DNA of 10,293 nt. Origin: Lachnospiraceae bacterium. GTDB lineage: Bacteria; Bacillota; Clostridia; Lachnospirales; Lachnospiraceae. This document shows positions 1-6,077 of this stretch, in pieces. The notes beneath the pieces were generated by a model that had not been told where the DNA came from, made no database searches, and worked only from the letters and a program-made list of their open reading frames with translations. How positions within the stretch are numbered: the stretch's first letter is position 1; each line of letters begins with the position of its first letter. A program made the position numbers and the translations under genes. Where the stretch lies: assembly GCA_900755865.1 (NCBI GenBank), contig CAAEHZ010000178.1, positions 1-10,293 on the forward strand, given 5' to 3'.

Positions 1-1047
1 AATACGGAATGGAAGTTCTCCCAGTTCCATGCAAAGGAGCATGTACAGAATCTGCCCTGGCTGGTGAATACCTTCTTTTTAAAAAATGAAGGACTACTGC
101 CCAGAGCGGACTGGAACCCGGATTTAAAAACCTGGCAGGACGACCCCTATAATGTGCCGGAGCTGCCGGATGTTTACCCGGAGCCCAGCAACTGGGGGAT
201 TCTGCCCTCCTATGGCATCTTTGCAAAGCATGTGGACGGGCTGACCCTCCGCAATATTGAAATCAGCACAAAGGTTCCCGACAGCCGCCATGTCTGCGTG
301 CTGGACGATATGAAGGATGTTGTAATTGACGGACTGACTGCCGACTGTACCGGGGGCACTGCTCCCATTGCCCTGATTACGGATTCCTTCAGACGGCACA
401 CCAACGCAGAAAACGTACCGGAACAGCCCTACTTTACCACCCGAGTAGAAGGACTGGATATCCAAAAGCCCATTATGCTGCGCAGGAGGAGTGCGGAAGC
501 CGGGATTCCCACAGCAGCTTCCCCGATGTCCCCGGCGGACAGCATTGAGGAATGTTTCTCCGGTGAACCACTCTCAGTGGAAATCAATGCCCCGGCGCCG
601 GGTCCTCCCTCCGACAGCCTCTATCCCTACCCTACGGTTCCCTGTTCTGAATCAGGATACCATTTTGCAGTGGCTACGGACGATTACCCTCTGCCCCTGA
701 CGGTGTACCGCCCCTTCCTGCGTCCCGTTCCACCGGTAAAAATCCCGGCAGGTCAGGAATACCGCTTACAGCTTACCCTGAGAAATCCTGCCACGGATAT
801 TTCCACCGAGGCAGATAACGGCATGATATATAATGAACAGCAGGCGCGCTTAAACCACAGCGTAAAGGGAGCGGATGTTACCGTTTCCCTCTCCTGTGAA
901 AATCTGCCGGAGGGCGCGGCATTTACCGGCGAAGGCTGCTTTATCTGGACACCTTCCCCTGCAAAGAAAGGGTCTTATGAAATTACCTTTGTAGCGGATG
1001 ACGGTGTGATTCCCGAAAAAATGACAGTAAAGCTGGAGGTTGTCTAA
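1..1047 (+). CDS. Pectin-lyase-fold (GH28-like) glycoside hydrolase, C-terminal part, with terminal Ig-like domain
   Basis: The frame is open from base 1, so the 5' end lies outside the window; only about 348 C-terminal residues are visible. The first 130 or so residues have the look of a right-handed beta-helix: short turns such as YGIFAKHVDGLTLRNIEI and HVCVLDDMKDVVIDGL recur, a pattern common in GH28 polygalacturonase-like proteins. The catalytic aspartates expected in GH28 would lie upstream and cannot be checked. The middle (about 480-740) is proline-rich and less clear. The last 70 residues (about 830-1044) resemble a putative Ig (He_PIG) domain, with NLPEGAAF, FIWTPSPAKKGSYEITFVA and a final DDG turn. 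Likely role: cleavage of pectin or another acidic plant glycan. No signal peptide can be assessed. It appears to be cotranscribed with the next gene, 6 bases downstream. The family call is by fold and pattern; the exact substrate is unknown. Confidence 0.7.
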   Translation, partial: NTEWKFSQFHAKEHVQNLPWLVNTFFLKNEGLLPRADWNPDLKTWQDDPYNVPELPDVYPEPSNWGILPSYGIFAKHVDGLTLRNIEISTKVPDSRHVCVLDDMKDVVIDGLTADCTGGTAPIALITDSFRRHTNAENVPEQPYFTTRVEGLDIQKPIMLRRRSAEAGIPTAASPMSPADSIEECFSGEPLSVEINAPAPGPPSDSLYPYPTVPCSESGYHFAVATDDYPLPLTVYRPFLRPVPPVKIPAGQEYRLQLTLRNPATDISTEADNGMIYNEQQARLNHSVKGADVTVSLSCENLPEGAAFTGEGCFIWTPSPAKKGSYEITFVADDGVIPEKMTVKLEVV

Positions 1048-1053
1048 AAGAAT

Positions 1054-1503
1054 ATGTGTGACGAATTACTTCTGGAACAATTAAAAAGCCTGATAGAAAA
1101 CGAGCGGAATGTCATTGCCAATCTGGCAAACGCTTCCGCCCTGCTCCACCTTTCTCTGGAAGAGATTAACTGGGCTGGCTTCTATCTGGCAGAAGGTGAG
1201 GAGCTTATCCTCGGCCCCTTTCAGGGAAAGCCTGCCTGCATCCGCATCCCCTTTGGAAAGGGGGTCTGCGGCACTGCGGCGCAGACGGACACCGTACAAC
1301 GGATTGACAATGTGCATCTTTTTGCCGGGCATATTGCCTGTGACGGCGCTTCCAATGCAGAGATTGTGATTCCCCTGCATAAAAACGGAAAAGTTGTTGG
1401 CGTACTGGACATTGACAGCCCGGTCTTTCACCGCTTTTCCGAAACAGACCAGCAGATTCTGGAACAGTTCTGCCGGATACTGGAAAAAGGCTGCGAGTTC
1501 TAA
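1054..1503 (+). CDS. msrC: Free methionine-(R)-sulfoxide reductase, GAF-domain (MsrC/fRMsr family)
   Basis: A 149-residue single GAF domain. It carries the fRMsr signature in order: NWAGFYL (39-45), LGPFQGKPACIRIPFGKGVC (53-72), GHIACDGASNAEIVIPL (92-108) and VLDIDSPVFHRF (117-128). The three cysteines used by the family are all present, at C62, C72 and C96; their spacing (10 and 24) equals that of E. coli MsrC (C84, C94, C118). The known reaction is reduction of free Met-(R)-sulfoxide in the cytosol, with thioredoxin recycling a disulfide. The ATG at 1054 is 6 bases after the stop of the upstream gene, and the likely ribosome site is ctggaggt at 1033-1040, inside that gene, so translation may be coupled. 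The domain is complete and of normal length. The stop codon is inside a terminator hairpin. Confidence 0.93.
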   Translation: MCDELLLEQLKSLIENERNVIANLANASALLHLSLEEINWAGFYLAEGEELILGPFQGKPACIRIPFGKGVCGTAAQTDTVQRIDNVHLFAGHIACDGASNAEIVIPLHKNGKVVGVLDIDSPVFHRFSETDQQILEQFCRILEKGCEF

Positions 1504-1520
1504 ACTCACAGCCTTTTTCC
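1482..1520. terminator. Bidirectional intrinsic terminator hairpin overlapping the msrC stop codon
   Basis: Arms 1482-1499 and 1503-1520 pair over 18 positions with one mismatch (c1494/a1508). The loop is only 3 bases, and the arms carry an A5 run at one end and a T5 run at the other. The stop codon taa (1501-1503) sits in the loop and the first paired base. Being symmetric, it can end msrC (+) and also the DUF2264 transcript (-), which arrives after the 15-bp repeat array. Confidence 0.85.
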
Positions 1521-1524
1521 TATA

Positions 1525-1629
1525 TTACAGTATTTACTCTTACAATCTTTGCTTTCACAGTATGTACCTTTACAGCATCCACTTTTACCGTGTCTGTTTT
1601 TACCATACTTACTTCTACAGCATCAGCTT
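1525..1629 (-). repeat. 15-bp degenerate tandem array, 7 units, anchored on the DUF2264 stop codon
   Basis: Read on the - strand from 1629 downward, seven contiguous 15-base units follow each other without gaps: AAGCTGATGCTGTAG (1629-1615, the last five codons of the gene), then AAGTAAGTATGGTAA, AAACAGACACGGTAA, AAGTGGATGCTGTAA, AGGTACATACTGTGA, AAGCAAAGATTGTAA and GAGTAAATACTGTAA. In the reading frame of the gene the fifth codon of every unit is a stop (TAG, TAA, TAA, TAA, TGA, TAA, TAA). The array fills most of the space between the gene end and the terminator hairpin at 1482-1520. Confidence 0.85.
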
Positions 1630-3684
1630 TCCTTCAATACCCTCAAACTCTACCTTTCTCTCCGTTCCATCCGCCAGTTTTAAGACCACCGGGCCATACC
1701 CGCCGCACTTCTCCGGGTCCGTATAGGTAACTGATTCAATCGGGAACAGCTCTTCCTCTGTAAAGTCCTCCTGACTTTCCTTTGTAATCACCTGAGAAAT
1801 CAGAATATAAGGCTCATACCCATACTGCTTCTTTCGGGTTGTTTCTGCATACAGCACAATGGACTTTTCCGAATCCGGGTTGGTTCCCTCGCTGTGTCTG
1901 ATTTTCAAATCCTCCCAGCCGTCATAAACAGTCATTGCCATCTGTTTTTCTCTGCCGGTAAAATCTTTTCCCTTTAAGATAATTGCCTTTGCTCCGCCCT
2001 TTGTCTTTTCGATAATCTCCGTTCCATTATCCGGGAAGCCATAGGAGCCAAGGGTCAGGGACACCGGTCTTCTGTGCAGTCTGAGCTTATCCACTCGCAA
2101 AATACCGTAGGGTACGGTAAAGTCAGCCAGATTCACAGCCTGTGTCCAGTGGCTTTCCGTTTCCAGATTGTAATGAAAGAACTGTCTGCGGTAAAGCACC
2201 TTTTCCTGCTCTCCATGCCAGAGGGTCAGATTTGCCCTACTATAAGTGCCTGTAGTAATATCCTTTAATACATACTGCTGGGCTTCTACCTCCGGCTCTC
2301 CTTCCGGCACTTTCGGCATTGCCTCCCACGGATATTTTGTATTGTAGCTTAACTTGGAATAATTCCACATACCATGGTTATCCGTTGCCCGCTTTACTAC
2401 CTTACCGGTACGCAGAATCGTTTCCCCGTTTGCTCCGTGGTTGGAGAAGCAGAGCGCCGGGCCGTCCAGCACTGTTTCCTTTACCTCTTTCTCCTTTAAA
2501 GCATCCCAGGTACCGTTGTTTTCCTTTGCCGTCCAGAAGGGATGGTCAGCAGGCAAATCCAGACAGAGGAACGCCTTGCCCAGCCAGAAGGGTGATTCGG
2601 CACAGGAATACCCCTGTACCAGCGGAGAAAACTGTCCATAAAAGCCCAGCGTCGGAACCCCTTGATACAGGAAATCCTCTCTTCCCAGAAACTGCATCAG
2701 GGAGCCGGAGGAGATTCTTCTCGCCCGTCCCGGGTCAGCCTTTCCGTTTTCCATCAGCAGATTACCGTCAAAAGCGCTGGTCGCCGCATTCCTGTAAATA
2801 TTGCTGCGCCCCCACATGTTTGTCCATCCATCCCTATCAAAGAAATCCCCATAGGTTTCCATCAGCCGGTTTGACTGCTCCTCAAATTTCTTTGCAATAT
2901 AAGGCTCGTTTTCATAGCCATACCAGATATTCCAGATAGGCGCATAGACATTAAACGCCCAGCAGGAATAATAATCAAAAGAATGTCCGTCCCGATACCA
3001 GCCATCCCCGGCGTAATAATTCAAAAGCGCCTGAGCGTGATCCCGCATGACATCCTTCTGAATCGGATATCCTTCCATATTTAAAAATGCCATATCCAGC
3101 ATATTGAAAAAGCGCCAGTTCTGGGGCACTGTATTTTCATGGGCATAGCCCTCCAGAAAAGCGGCAATGGTATCCTTCTCTTCCTTTGTATAGGTATCCC
3201 AAATCTGCTTCCTGCTCACCCAGAGACAGATTACCAGCGCACAGGTTTCCACCGTCTGCTGGAATGTCCGGAAAGGATTCTCATGCTTTGTAATCTCCTG
3301 CTGGTCAGCGTAGGTTCCCACATAAAGGGAGTCTGATTTTGTGCAGACACGAAGCACCTGATTTTTATAATAATCCGCGATGGAGTATCCGCAGACCTCC
3401 AAATCCGGGATGTTCTTTAACATGGGTGCCGCAATAAAAAAGGAACGGGTCAGCCCTTCAAAAACCTCTGCGGAACGCTGGGTTTTCTGAGTTTCCTCAG
3501 ATGCCTTCAAATGAGGATATGTAATTTCCGTTTCCTTTCTCGGCATCACAACCGGCTTCTCAAAATCCGTGATATTCTGAAAAATTCCTTCCAGCATATA
3601 CCGTCCTGCCTCCAGCCAGCTCTCCCTTGTCAGTCCCGTGTAAGGGCTCAACGTAAAATCCAGAGTTTTCGGTTCAAATTTCAT
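1615..3684 (-). CDS. DUF2264 domain protein, probable glycoside hydrolase (GH154-like)
   Basis: A 689-residue protein starting at the ATG at 3684 (MKFEPKTLDF), with AAGAGG placed 6 bases before it. The frame stays open upstream to 3879, but that extension only translates the 22-bp repeat array and is rejected. The N-terminal 400 or so residues match the DUF2264 pattern, an alpha/alpha-toroid-like domain rich in aromatics: YADQQEITKHENPFRTFQQT, PQNWRFFNMLDMAFLN, YYAGDGWYRDGHSFDYYSCW and MWGRSNIYRNAATSAFDG. The C-terminal 250 residues look like a beta-rich domain. Some DUF2264 proteins of Bacteroides are, to my recollection, placed in CAZy GH154 as exo-beta-glucuronidases; substrate here is inference. 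No signal peptide is seen, so it is probably cytosolic, acting on imported oligosaccharides. Its last five codons seed a tandem array. It converges on the GH28-like/msrC unit, so it is separately transcribed. Confidence 0.82.
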   Translation of the reverse strand: MKFEPKTLDFTLSPYTGLTRESWLEAGRYMLEGIFQNITDFEKPVVMPRKETEITYPHLKASEETQKTQRSAEVFEGLTRSFFIAAPMLKNIPDLEVCGYSIADYYKNQVLRVCTKSDSLYVGTYADQQEITKHENPFRTFQQTVETCALVICLWVSRKQIWDTYTKEEKDTIAAFLEGYAHENTVPQNWRFFNMLDMAFLNMEGYPIQKDVMRDHAQALLNYYAGDGWYRDGHSFDYYSCWAFNVYAPIWNIWYGYENEPYIAKKFEEQSNRLMETYGDFFDRDGWTNMWGRSNIYRNAATSAFDGNLLMENGKADPGRARRISSGSLMQFLGREDFLYQGVPTLGFYGQFSPLVQGYSCAESPFWLGKAFLCLDLPADHPFWTAKENNGTWDALKEKEVKETVLDGPALCFSNHGANGETILRTGKVVKRATDNHGMWNYSKLSYNTKYPWEAMPKVPEGEPEVEAQQYVLKDITTGTYSRANLTLWHGEQEKVLYRRQFFHYNLETESHWTQAVNLADFTVPYGILRVDKLRLHRRPVSLTLGSYGFPDNGTEIIEKTKGGAKAIILKGKDFTGREKQMAMTVYDGWEDLKIRHSEGTNPDSEKSIVLYAETTRKKQYGYEPYILISQVITKESQEDFTEEELFPIESVTYTDPEKCGGYGPVVLKLADGTERKVEFEGIEGKLML

Positions 3685-3702
3685 ATGCATCCTCTTTTCT
3701 GC

Positions 3703-3905
3703 CTGCTTCGCAGCGCTCTCCTCCCTGCTTCGCAGTGTTCTACTTCCTGCTTCGCAGTGTTCTACTTCCTGCTTCGCAGCCGCTTGCTTCTTAATTTTAA
3801 TATACTCGCAAATCCGCGCTTTCGCGCTTTCCTCCCTGCTTCGCAGGGATTTGCTCGTTAATAGACACCTGAAAAGCAAATGTCTGCTTCGCAGCCGCTT
3901 GCTTT
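3703..3905 (-). repeat. 22-bp intergenic repeats carrying the motif CTGCTTCGCAG, six copies
   Basis: The 11-mer CTGCTTCGCAG occurs exactly at 3703, 3725, 3747, 3769, 3836 and 3884. The first four copies are spaced exactly 22 bases, forming a tandem array 3703-3790; the 3725 and 3747 copies are followed by TGTTCTACTTC or a near variant. The last two are dispersed. Each 11-mer is itself a small palindrome (CTGC, TTC, GCAG). Read on the - strand it gives CTGCGAAGCAG, whose core GCGAAGC is a known exceptionally stable DNA mini-hairpin. A further GCGC-TTTC-GCGC hairpin lies at 3816-3827. The array forms the leader of the DUF2264 gene and ends about 10 bases before its ribosome site. Confidence 0.85.
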
Positions 3906-3921
3906 TCTATGGTGTCTATTA
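3859..3921. repeat. Nested inverted repeat just after the PAP2 stop, with a CTGCTTCGCAG unit at its tip
   Basis: Outer arms AATAGACACC (3860-3869) and GGTGTCTATT (3911-3920) are perfect complements. Inner arms AAAAGCAA (3872-3879) and TTGCTTTT (3899-3906) pair as well, and the apex is the CTGCTTCGCAG palindrome at 3884-3894. It begins 3 bases after the PAP2 stop codon on the - strand. It could slow or end PAP2 transcription, but no T-run follows, so it may instead be a small mobile palindromic element. Confidence 0.65.
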
Positions 3922-3923
3922 TA

Positions 3924-4472
3924 TCATTGTTTTTTGCGGGAATGAATGTAAATATTTATGATTTTTTCCGCCACAAAACTAAAGAAAGTACCAGTCAGTG
4001 CCCCCGCCAGTACATCGCTGGGATAGTGCATCCCCAGATATAGTCTGGAAAAGGCTATCAGCACCGCCAGTATCAGAAACAGGCTGCCCCATTTTTTCGG
4101 AAGGTTCCGGAACAGAACACAGGCAACGCAAAAGGAAATCGCCGTGTGACCGGAGGGAAAGGAAAAATCTGACGGGCGCATCCCCACGGTTGTCAGCCCT
4201 TCTATAACAAAATAGGGTCTGGTTCTCGCCACCAGATTCTTTAATATCAGGTTATTAACAAGAAAGGTCAGCACAATAGATACTGTACACATACTTCCCA
4301 CCCTTCTTGTTTTCTTATTTATCAGAAGAACCGCGGTAAGGGCTATCCAGAAAATTCCCCCTGTTCCGAAATGGGTAATTATCTGGAACAGAATGAGCCC
4401 AAAATCATTCCGCAGATTTTCCTGCAACCATAGTAAAATATTTCCTTCCAGCTCCAACAGGGTTTGCAGCAT
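3924..4472 (-). CDS. PAP2-family membrane phosphatase
   Basis: A 182-residue integral membrane protein. The ATG at 4472 is chosen because GGAG lies 5 bases upstream; a GTG at 4502 in the same frame has its purine run only one base away. All three phosphatase motifs of the family are visible: K78-x6-R85-P86 (KNLVARTRP), P106-S-G-H109 (FPSGHTA) and S142-R143-x5-H149 (SRLYLGMH, followed by YPSDVLAG). Hydrophobic stretches around 24-51, 60-76, 109-122, 129-142 and 153-168 are probable membrane spans. Family members remove phosphate from lipid substrates such as undecaprenyl pyrophosphate or phosphatidic acid on the outer face of the membrane; which substrate applies here is not evident. It lies 37 bases downstream of an HD-GYP remnant and upstream of the DUF2264 gene. 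No truncation is seen. Confidence 0.88.
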   Translation of the reverse strand: MLQTLLELEGNILLWLQENLRNDFGLILFQIITHFGTGGIFWIALTAVLLINKKTRRVGSMCTVSIVLTFLVNNLILKNLVARTRPYFVIEGLTTVGMRPSDFSFPSGHTAISFCVACVLFRNLPKKWGSLFLILAVLIAFSRLYLGMHYPSDVLAGALTGTFFSFVAEKIINIYIHSRKKQ

Positions 4473-4508
4473 GCTTTCTCCATTTCTGTGCCTTTCCGGC
4501 ACTCTCCT

Positions 4509-4625
4509 TTACTGCGGAAACTTCATTTGCAGGAAGACCTTCGCCAGCTTCGGGTCAAACTGGGTTCCTGAGCATCTCTCGATTTCTTCCCTTACTACCT
4601 CATTGCTCAATCTCTTTCGATACTT
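4509..4625 (-). pseudogene. C-terminal remnant of an HD-GYP domain protein
   Basis: Read from 4625 downward, one frame gives KYRKRLSNEVVREEIERC and then SGTQFDPKLAKVFLQMKFPQ before a TAA at 4509-4511. This is the tail of HD-GYP proteins: the arginine-rich loop, the VVREEI helix, and the GTQFDP motif followed by the closing helix. HD-GYP domains hydrolyse cyclic-di-GMP. Everything upstream is missing, including the HD and GYP metal-binding residues; a stop lies in frame at about 4637. It is therefore a dead 3' fragment. Its end lies 37 bases before the PAP2 start. Confidence 0.72.
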
Positions 4626-4738
4626 TCCACAAACTCAAATCCCCCTTGAAACAAACGCTGGGGAGGCAGTTGATTTTCCAGAATAATACGAGTACCTGCC
4701 TTTGCCTCCAGCGTTTCCGGCAATGCCGCCCTAAAAGC
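4607..4738 (-). pseudogene. C-terminal remnant of another protein, possibly an epimerase of the TIGR01777/DUF1731 type
   Basis: In a frame different from the HD-GYP piece, 43 codons run from 4738 to a TGA at 4607-4609, reading AFRAALPETLEAKAG, then TRIILENQLPP and QRLFQGGFEFVESIERD. The composition looks like a real protein end. The pattern Q-x-P-P-x-RL-x3-GF-x-F recalls the DUF1731 tail of TIGR01777-type epimerases, but the match is weak and from memory. There is a stop in frame at about 4741 and no start codon, so it cannot be expressed as it stands. It overlaps the HD-GYP fragment by about 19 bases: two 3' ends joined head to tail. Confidence 0.4.
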
Positions 4739-4756
4739 CTATCCCCCAAAAACAGC

Positions 4757-5557
4757 CTACGGTCTTTGTCCCATAGCCCCTTCCAGAGTAATTGTTTCGC
4801 CGCTCATGAATTTAAAATCAGGAGAAGCAAGCTGTACACAGGCACGCCCGATTTCCTTTTCCACATCCCCGAAATGACCCATGGGAGGCATCTTTACATT
4901 TGCCTCAAAGGCATCCGGATATGCCTGTTTGAATTTCTCAAGCTGTGCCGTCCATGCCAGCGGACAGACAACATTTACATTGATGCCGTCCGGCCCCCAT
5001 TCCGTAGCTGCCACTCTGGACAGACCCCGGATTCCTTCCTTTGCTGCCGCATAGGCACACTGTCCGAAATTGCCAAACAGCCCGGCACCGGATGCAAAAT
5101 TGATAACGGAGCCCTTTGTTTCCTTTAAGTAAGGATAACATGCTTTCATATAATAAAAAGCGGCATACAATCCGGAATAAACCGCCAAATCAAACTGCTC
5201 TGTGGTATGGTCTGCCAGTGTCACACCGGAAGCCGATGCCTGGGCATTATTGATTAACACATCAATCCTGCCAAAAGTATCAATTGCCTGCTTTACCACA
5301 TTCTGTACAACAATCTCATTATCTGCCCCGGCATTCACATCTGCCTGCACCGCAAGCACCCGGATACCATAATTTTTCTCCAGTTCCTCCTTTGCGTCCA
5401 GCAGCTTCTTTTCGTTTCTGCCTGTCAGGACAAGATTTGCCCCCTCCTTCGCGTAAGCAGTTGCAATACCGTATCCGATAGAACCGCAGCTTCCATCACT
5501 TAAGACAGCTCTACCGCCGCCTGTGATAATCGCCGTTTTCCCTTCTAAAAATCCCAT
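4757..5557 (-). CDS. Short-chain dehydrogenase/reductase (SDR) family oxidoreductase
   Basis: A 266-residue Rossmann-fold protein. The ATG at 5557 (MGFLEGKTAIITGGG) has GGGAG 7 bases upstream; a GTG at 5578 is less well placed. The visible motifs are TGGG (12-15) as the start of the NAD(P)-binding loop, TGRN (45-48), the D73 of QADV, NNA (103-105) and the catalytic set S156, Y169 and K173 (YAAAK). The S-to-Y spacing of 13 is normal for the family. The tail MSGETITLEGAMGQRP is the usual SDR C-terminus. The glycine loop is longer than in classical SDRs: after TGGG come RAVLSDGSCG and then SIGYGIA, which recalls the SI-x-x-GIA of FabI-type reductases. The substrate cannot be named. It seems to be a single-gene unit with a possible promoter at 5608-5635. 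Confidence 0.88.
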   Translation of the reverse strand: MGFLEGKTAIITGGGRAVLSDGSCGSIGYGIATAYAKEGANLVLTGRNEKKLLDAKEELEKNYGIRVLAVQADVNAGADNEIVVQNVVKQAIDTFGRIDVLINNAQASASGVTLADHTTEQFDLAVYSGLYAAFYYMKACYPYLKETKGSVINFASGAGLFGNFGQCAYAAAKEGIRGLSRVAATEWGPDGINVNVVCPLAWTAQLEKFKQAYPDAFEANVKMPPMGHFGDVEKEIGRACVQLASPDFKFMSGETITLEGAMGQRP

Positions 5558-5607
5558 CTGCACTCTCCCTTCCTTCACCCCTTCTTTTTGGGGATGAAAG
5601 TATTTAT

Positions 5608-5635
5608 ATATTACACTAACTTTCTATTATTTGCA
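5608..5635 (-). promoter_or_regulatory. Possible promoter of the SDR gene
   Basis: On the - strand TGCAAA (5635-5630) is followed after 16 bases by TAATAT (5613-5608), about 50 bases before the start codon. The -35 match is weak. The surrounding 5579-5728 stretch is AT-rich and shows no gene; this is the best candidate in it. Confidence 0.3.
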
Positions 5636-5728
5636 CCATATATTTTGAAATATTCTGAAATTTCTGTCATTCTCTCTTTCTGCTACACATGGAAAATACA
5701 TCTGCTGTTGCAATGTCTGCACTAATAT

Positions 5729-5764
5729 AAAAAAAAGCAGCAAATCATTTACTGATTTACTGTT
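5729..5764 (-). terminator. Intrinsic terminator of the small lipoprotein gene
   Basis: On the - strand a stem CAG-T-AAATCA (5762-5753) pairs with TGATTT-G-CTG (5747-5738) around a 5-base loop. It is followed by C and eight T (5736-5729). It lies about 56 bases after the lipoprotein stop codon, with no gene in between. Confidence 0.75.
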
Positions 5765-5819
5765 TGATTTCCACAATATTTACTTGTTACTTATGCCGTT
5801 TATTACTGAATAATTATTT

Positions 5820-5942
5820 TTAAAGCAATTTTTCTTTATTCTCTGCTTCCACTGTTTTTGCGGCATTCGCATCATCATTTCCACAAGCCACAAGCATCAA
5901 TGACATCGTACCAATTAGAAAAATCTTATAAAGTTTCTTCAT
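5820..5942 (-). CDS. Very small lipoprotein (40 residues)
   Basis: Starts at the ATG at 5942 (MKKLYKIF) with AAAGGAG about 9 bases upstream. The first 20 residues are a textbook lipoprotein signal: lysines at 2, 3 and 6, a hydrophobic core, and the lipobox L17-V-A-C20. The predicted mature peptide is only about 21 residues, GNDDANAAKTVEAENKEKLL after the lipidated cysteine, very acidic and hydrophilic. The frame extends upstream to 6047, but that part crosses the promoter and is not used. A strong promoter (5989-6017) and a terminator (5729-5764) enclose it, which argues for a complete small transcription unit and not a simple remnant. The alternative is the leftover 5' end of a larger binding lipoprotein. 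It is divergent from a small regulator. Function unknown. Confidence 0.65.
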   Translation of the reverse strand: MKKLYKIFLIGTMSLMLVACGNDDANAAKTVEAENKEKLL

Positions 5943-5988
5943 TACAACATTCTCCTTTGCTTTATTTTTCGAATGTAAATTCTCACCA

Positions 5989-6017
5989 GGTATAGCCCGC
6001 ATACGGGCAATTGTCAA
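5989..6017 (-). promoter_or_regulatory. Promoter of the lipoprotein gene, with a palindrome in its spacer
   Basis: On the - strand TTGACA (6017-6012) is followed after exactly 17 bases by TATACC (5994-5989). The spacer contains GCCCG-TATG-CGGGC (6008-5995), a 5-bp inverted repeat directly touching the -10 element. It stands out as GC-rich in AT-rich DNA, which makes it a candidate operator or hairpin. Confidence 0.6.
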
Positions 6018-6039
6018 TAGAAAGGCTATAAAATACAAT
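6011..6039 (+). promoter_or_regulatory. Promoter of the divergent regulator gene
   Basis: TTGTCA (6011-6016), a 17-base spacer, then TACAAT (6034-6039), each one base off consensus. Its -35 element overlaps that of the lipoprotein promoter almost completely, so the two promoters are back to back and likely compete. Confidence 0.6.
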
Positions 6040-6077
6040 TTTTGCATACTCTATTTTCAAAGGTGAATGCAATAGAA

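Noticed and set aside
2319..2939. 206-codon + strand frame inside the DUF2264 gene
   Set aside because: It is antisense to a well-supported gene, has low-complexity arginine/proline-rich composition and no recognisable domain.
3685..3879. Upstream extension of the DUF2264 protein by 65 residues
   Set aside because: It only translates the 22-bp repeats, which are not in codon phase, and a good ribosome site fits the ATG at 3684.
3703..3905. CRISPR-like array
   Set aside because: The repeat is only 11 bases with 11-base gaps that are themselves similar, two copies are off-period and no cas gene is present.
4720..4759. TAGGCT at the SDR stop codon repeated 18 bases downstream, possibly a third stop-anchored repeat
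   Set aside because: Only six bases match exactly and only two copies exist; chance is a good explanation.
5943..6047. Longer form of the small lipoprotein starting at 6047
   Set aside because: It would be translated across the promoter region and would put the lipoprotein signal in the middle of the protein.
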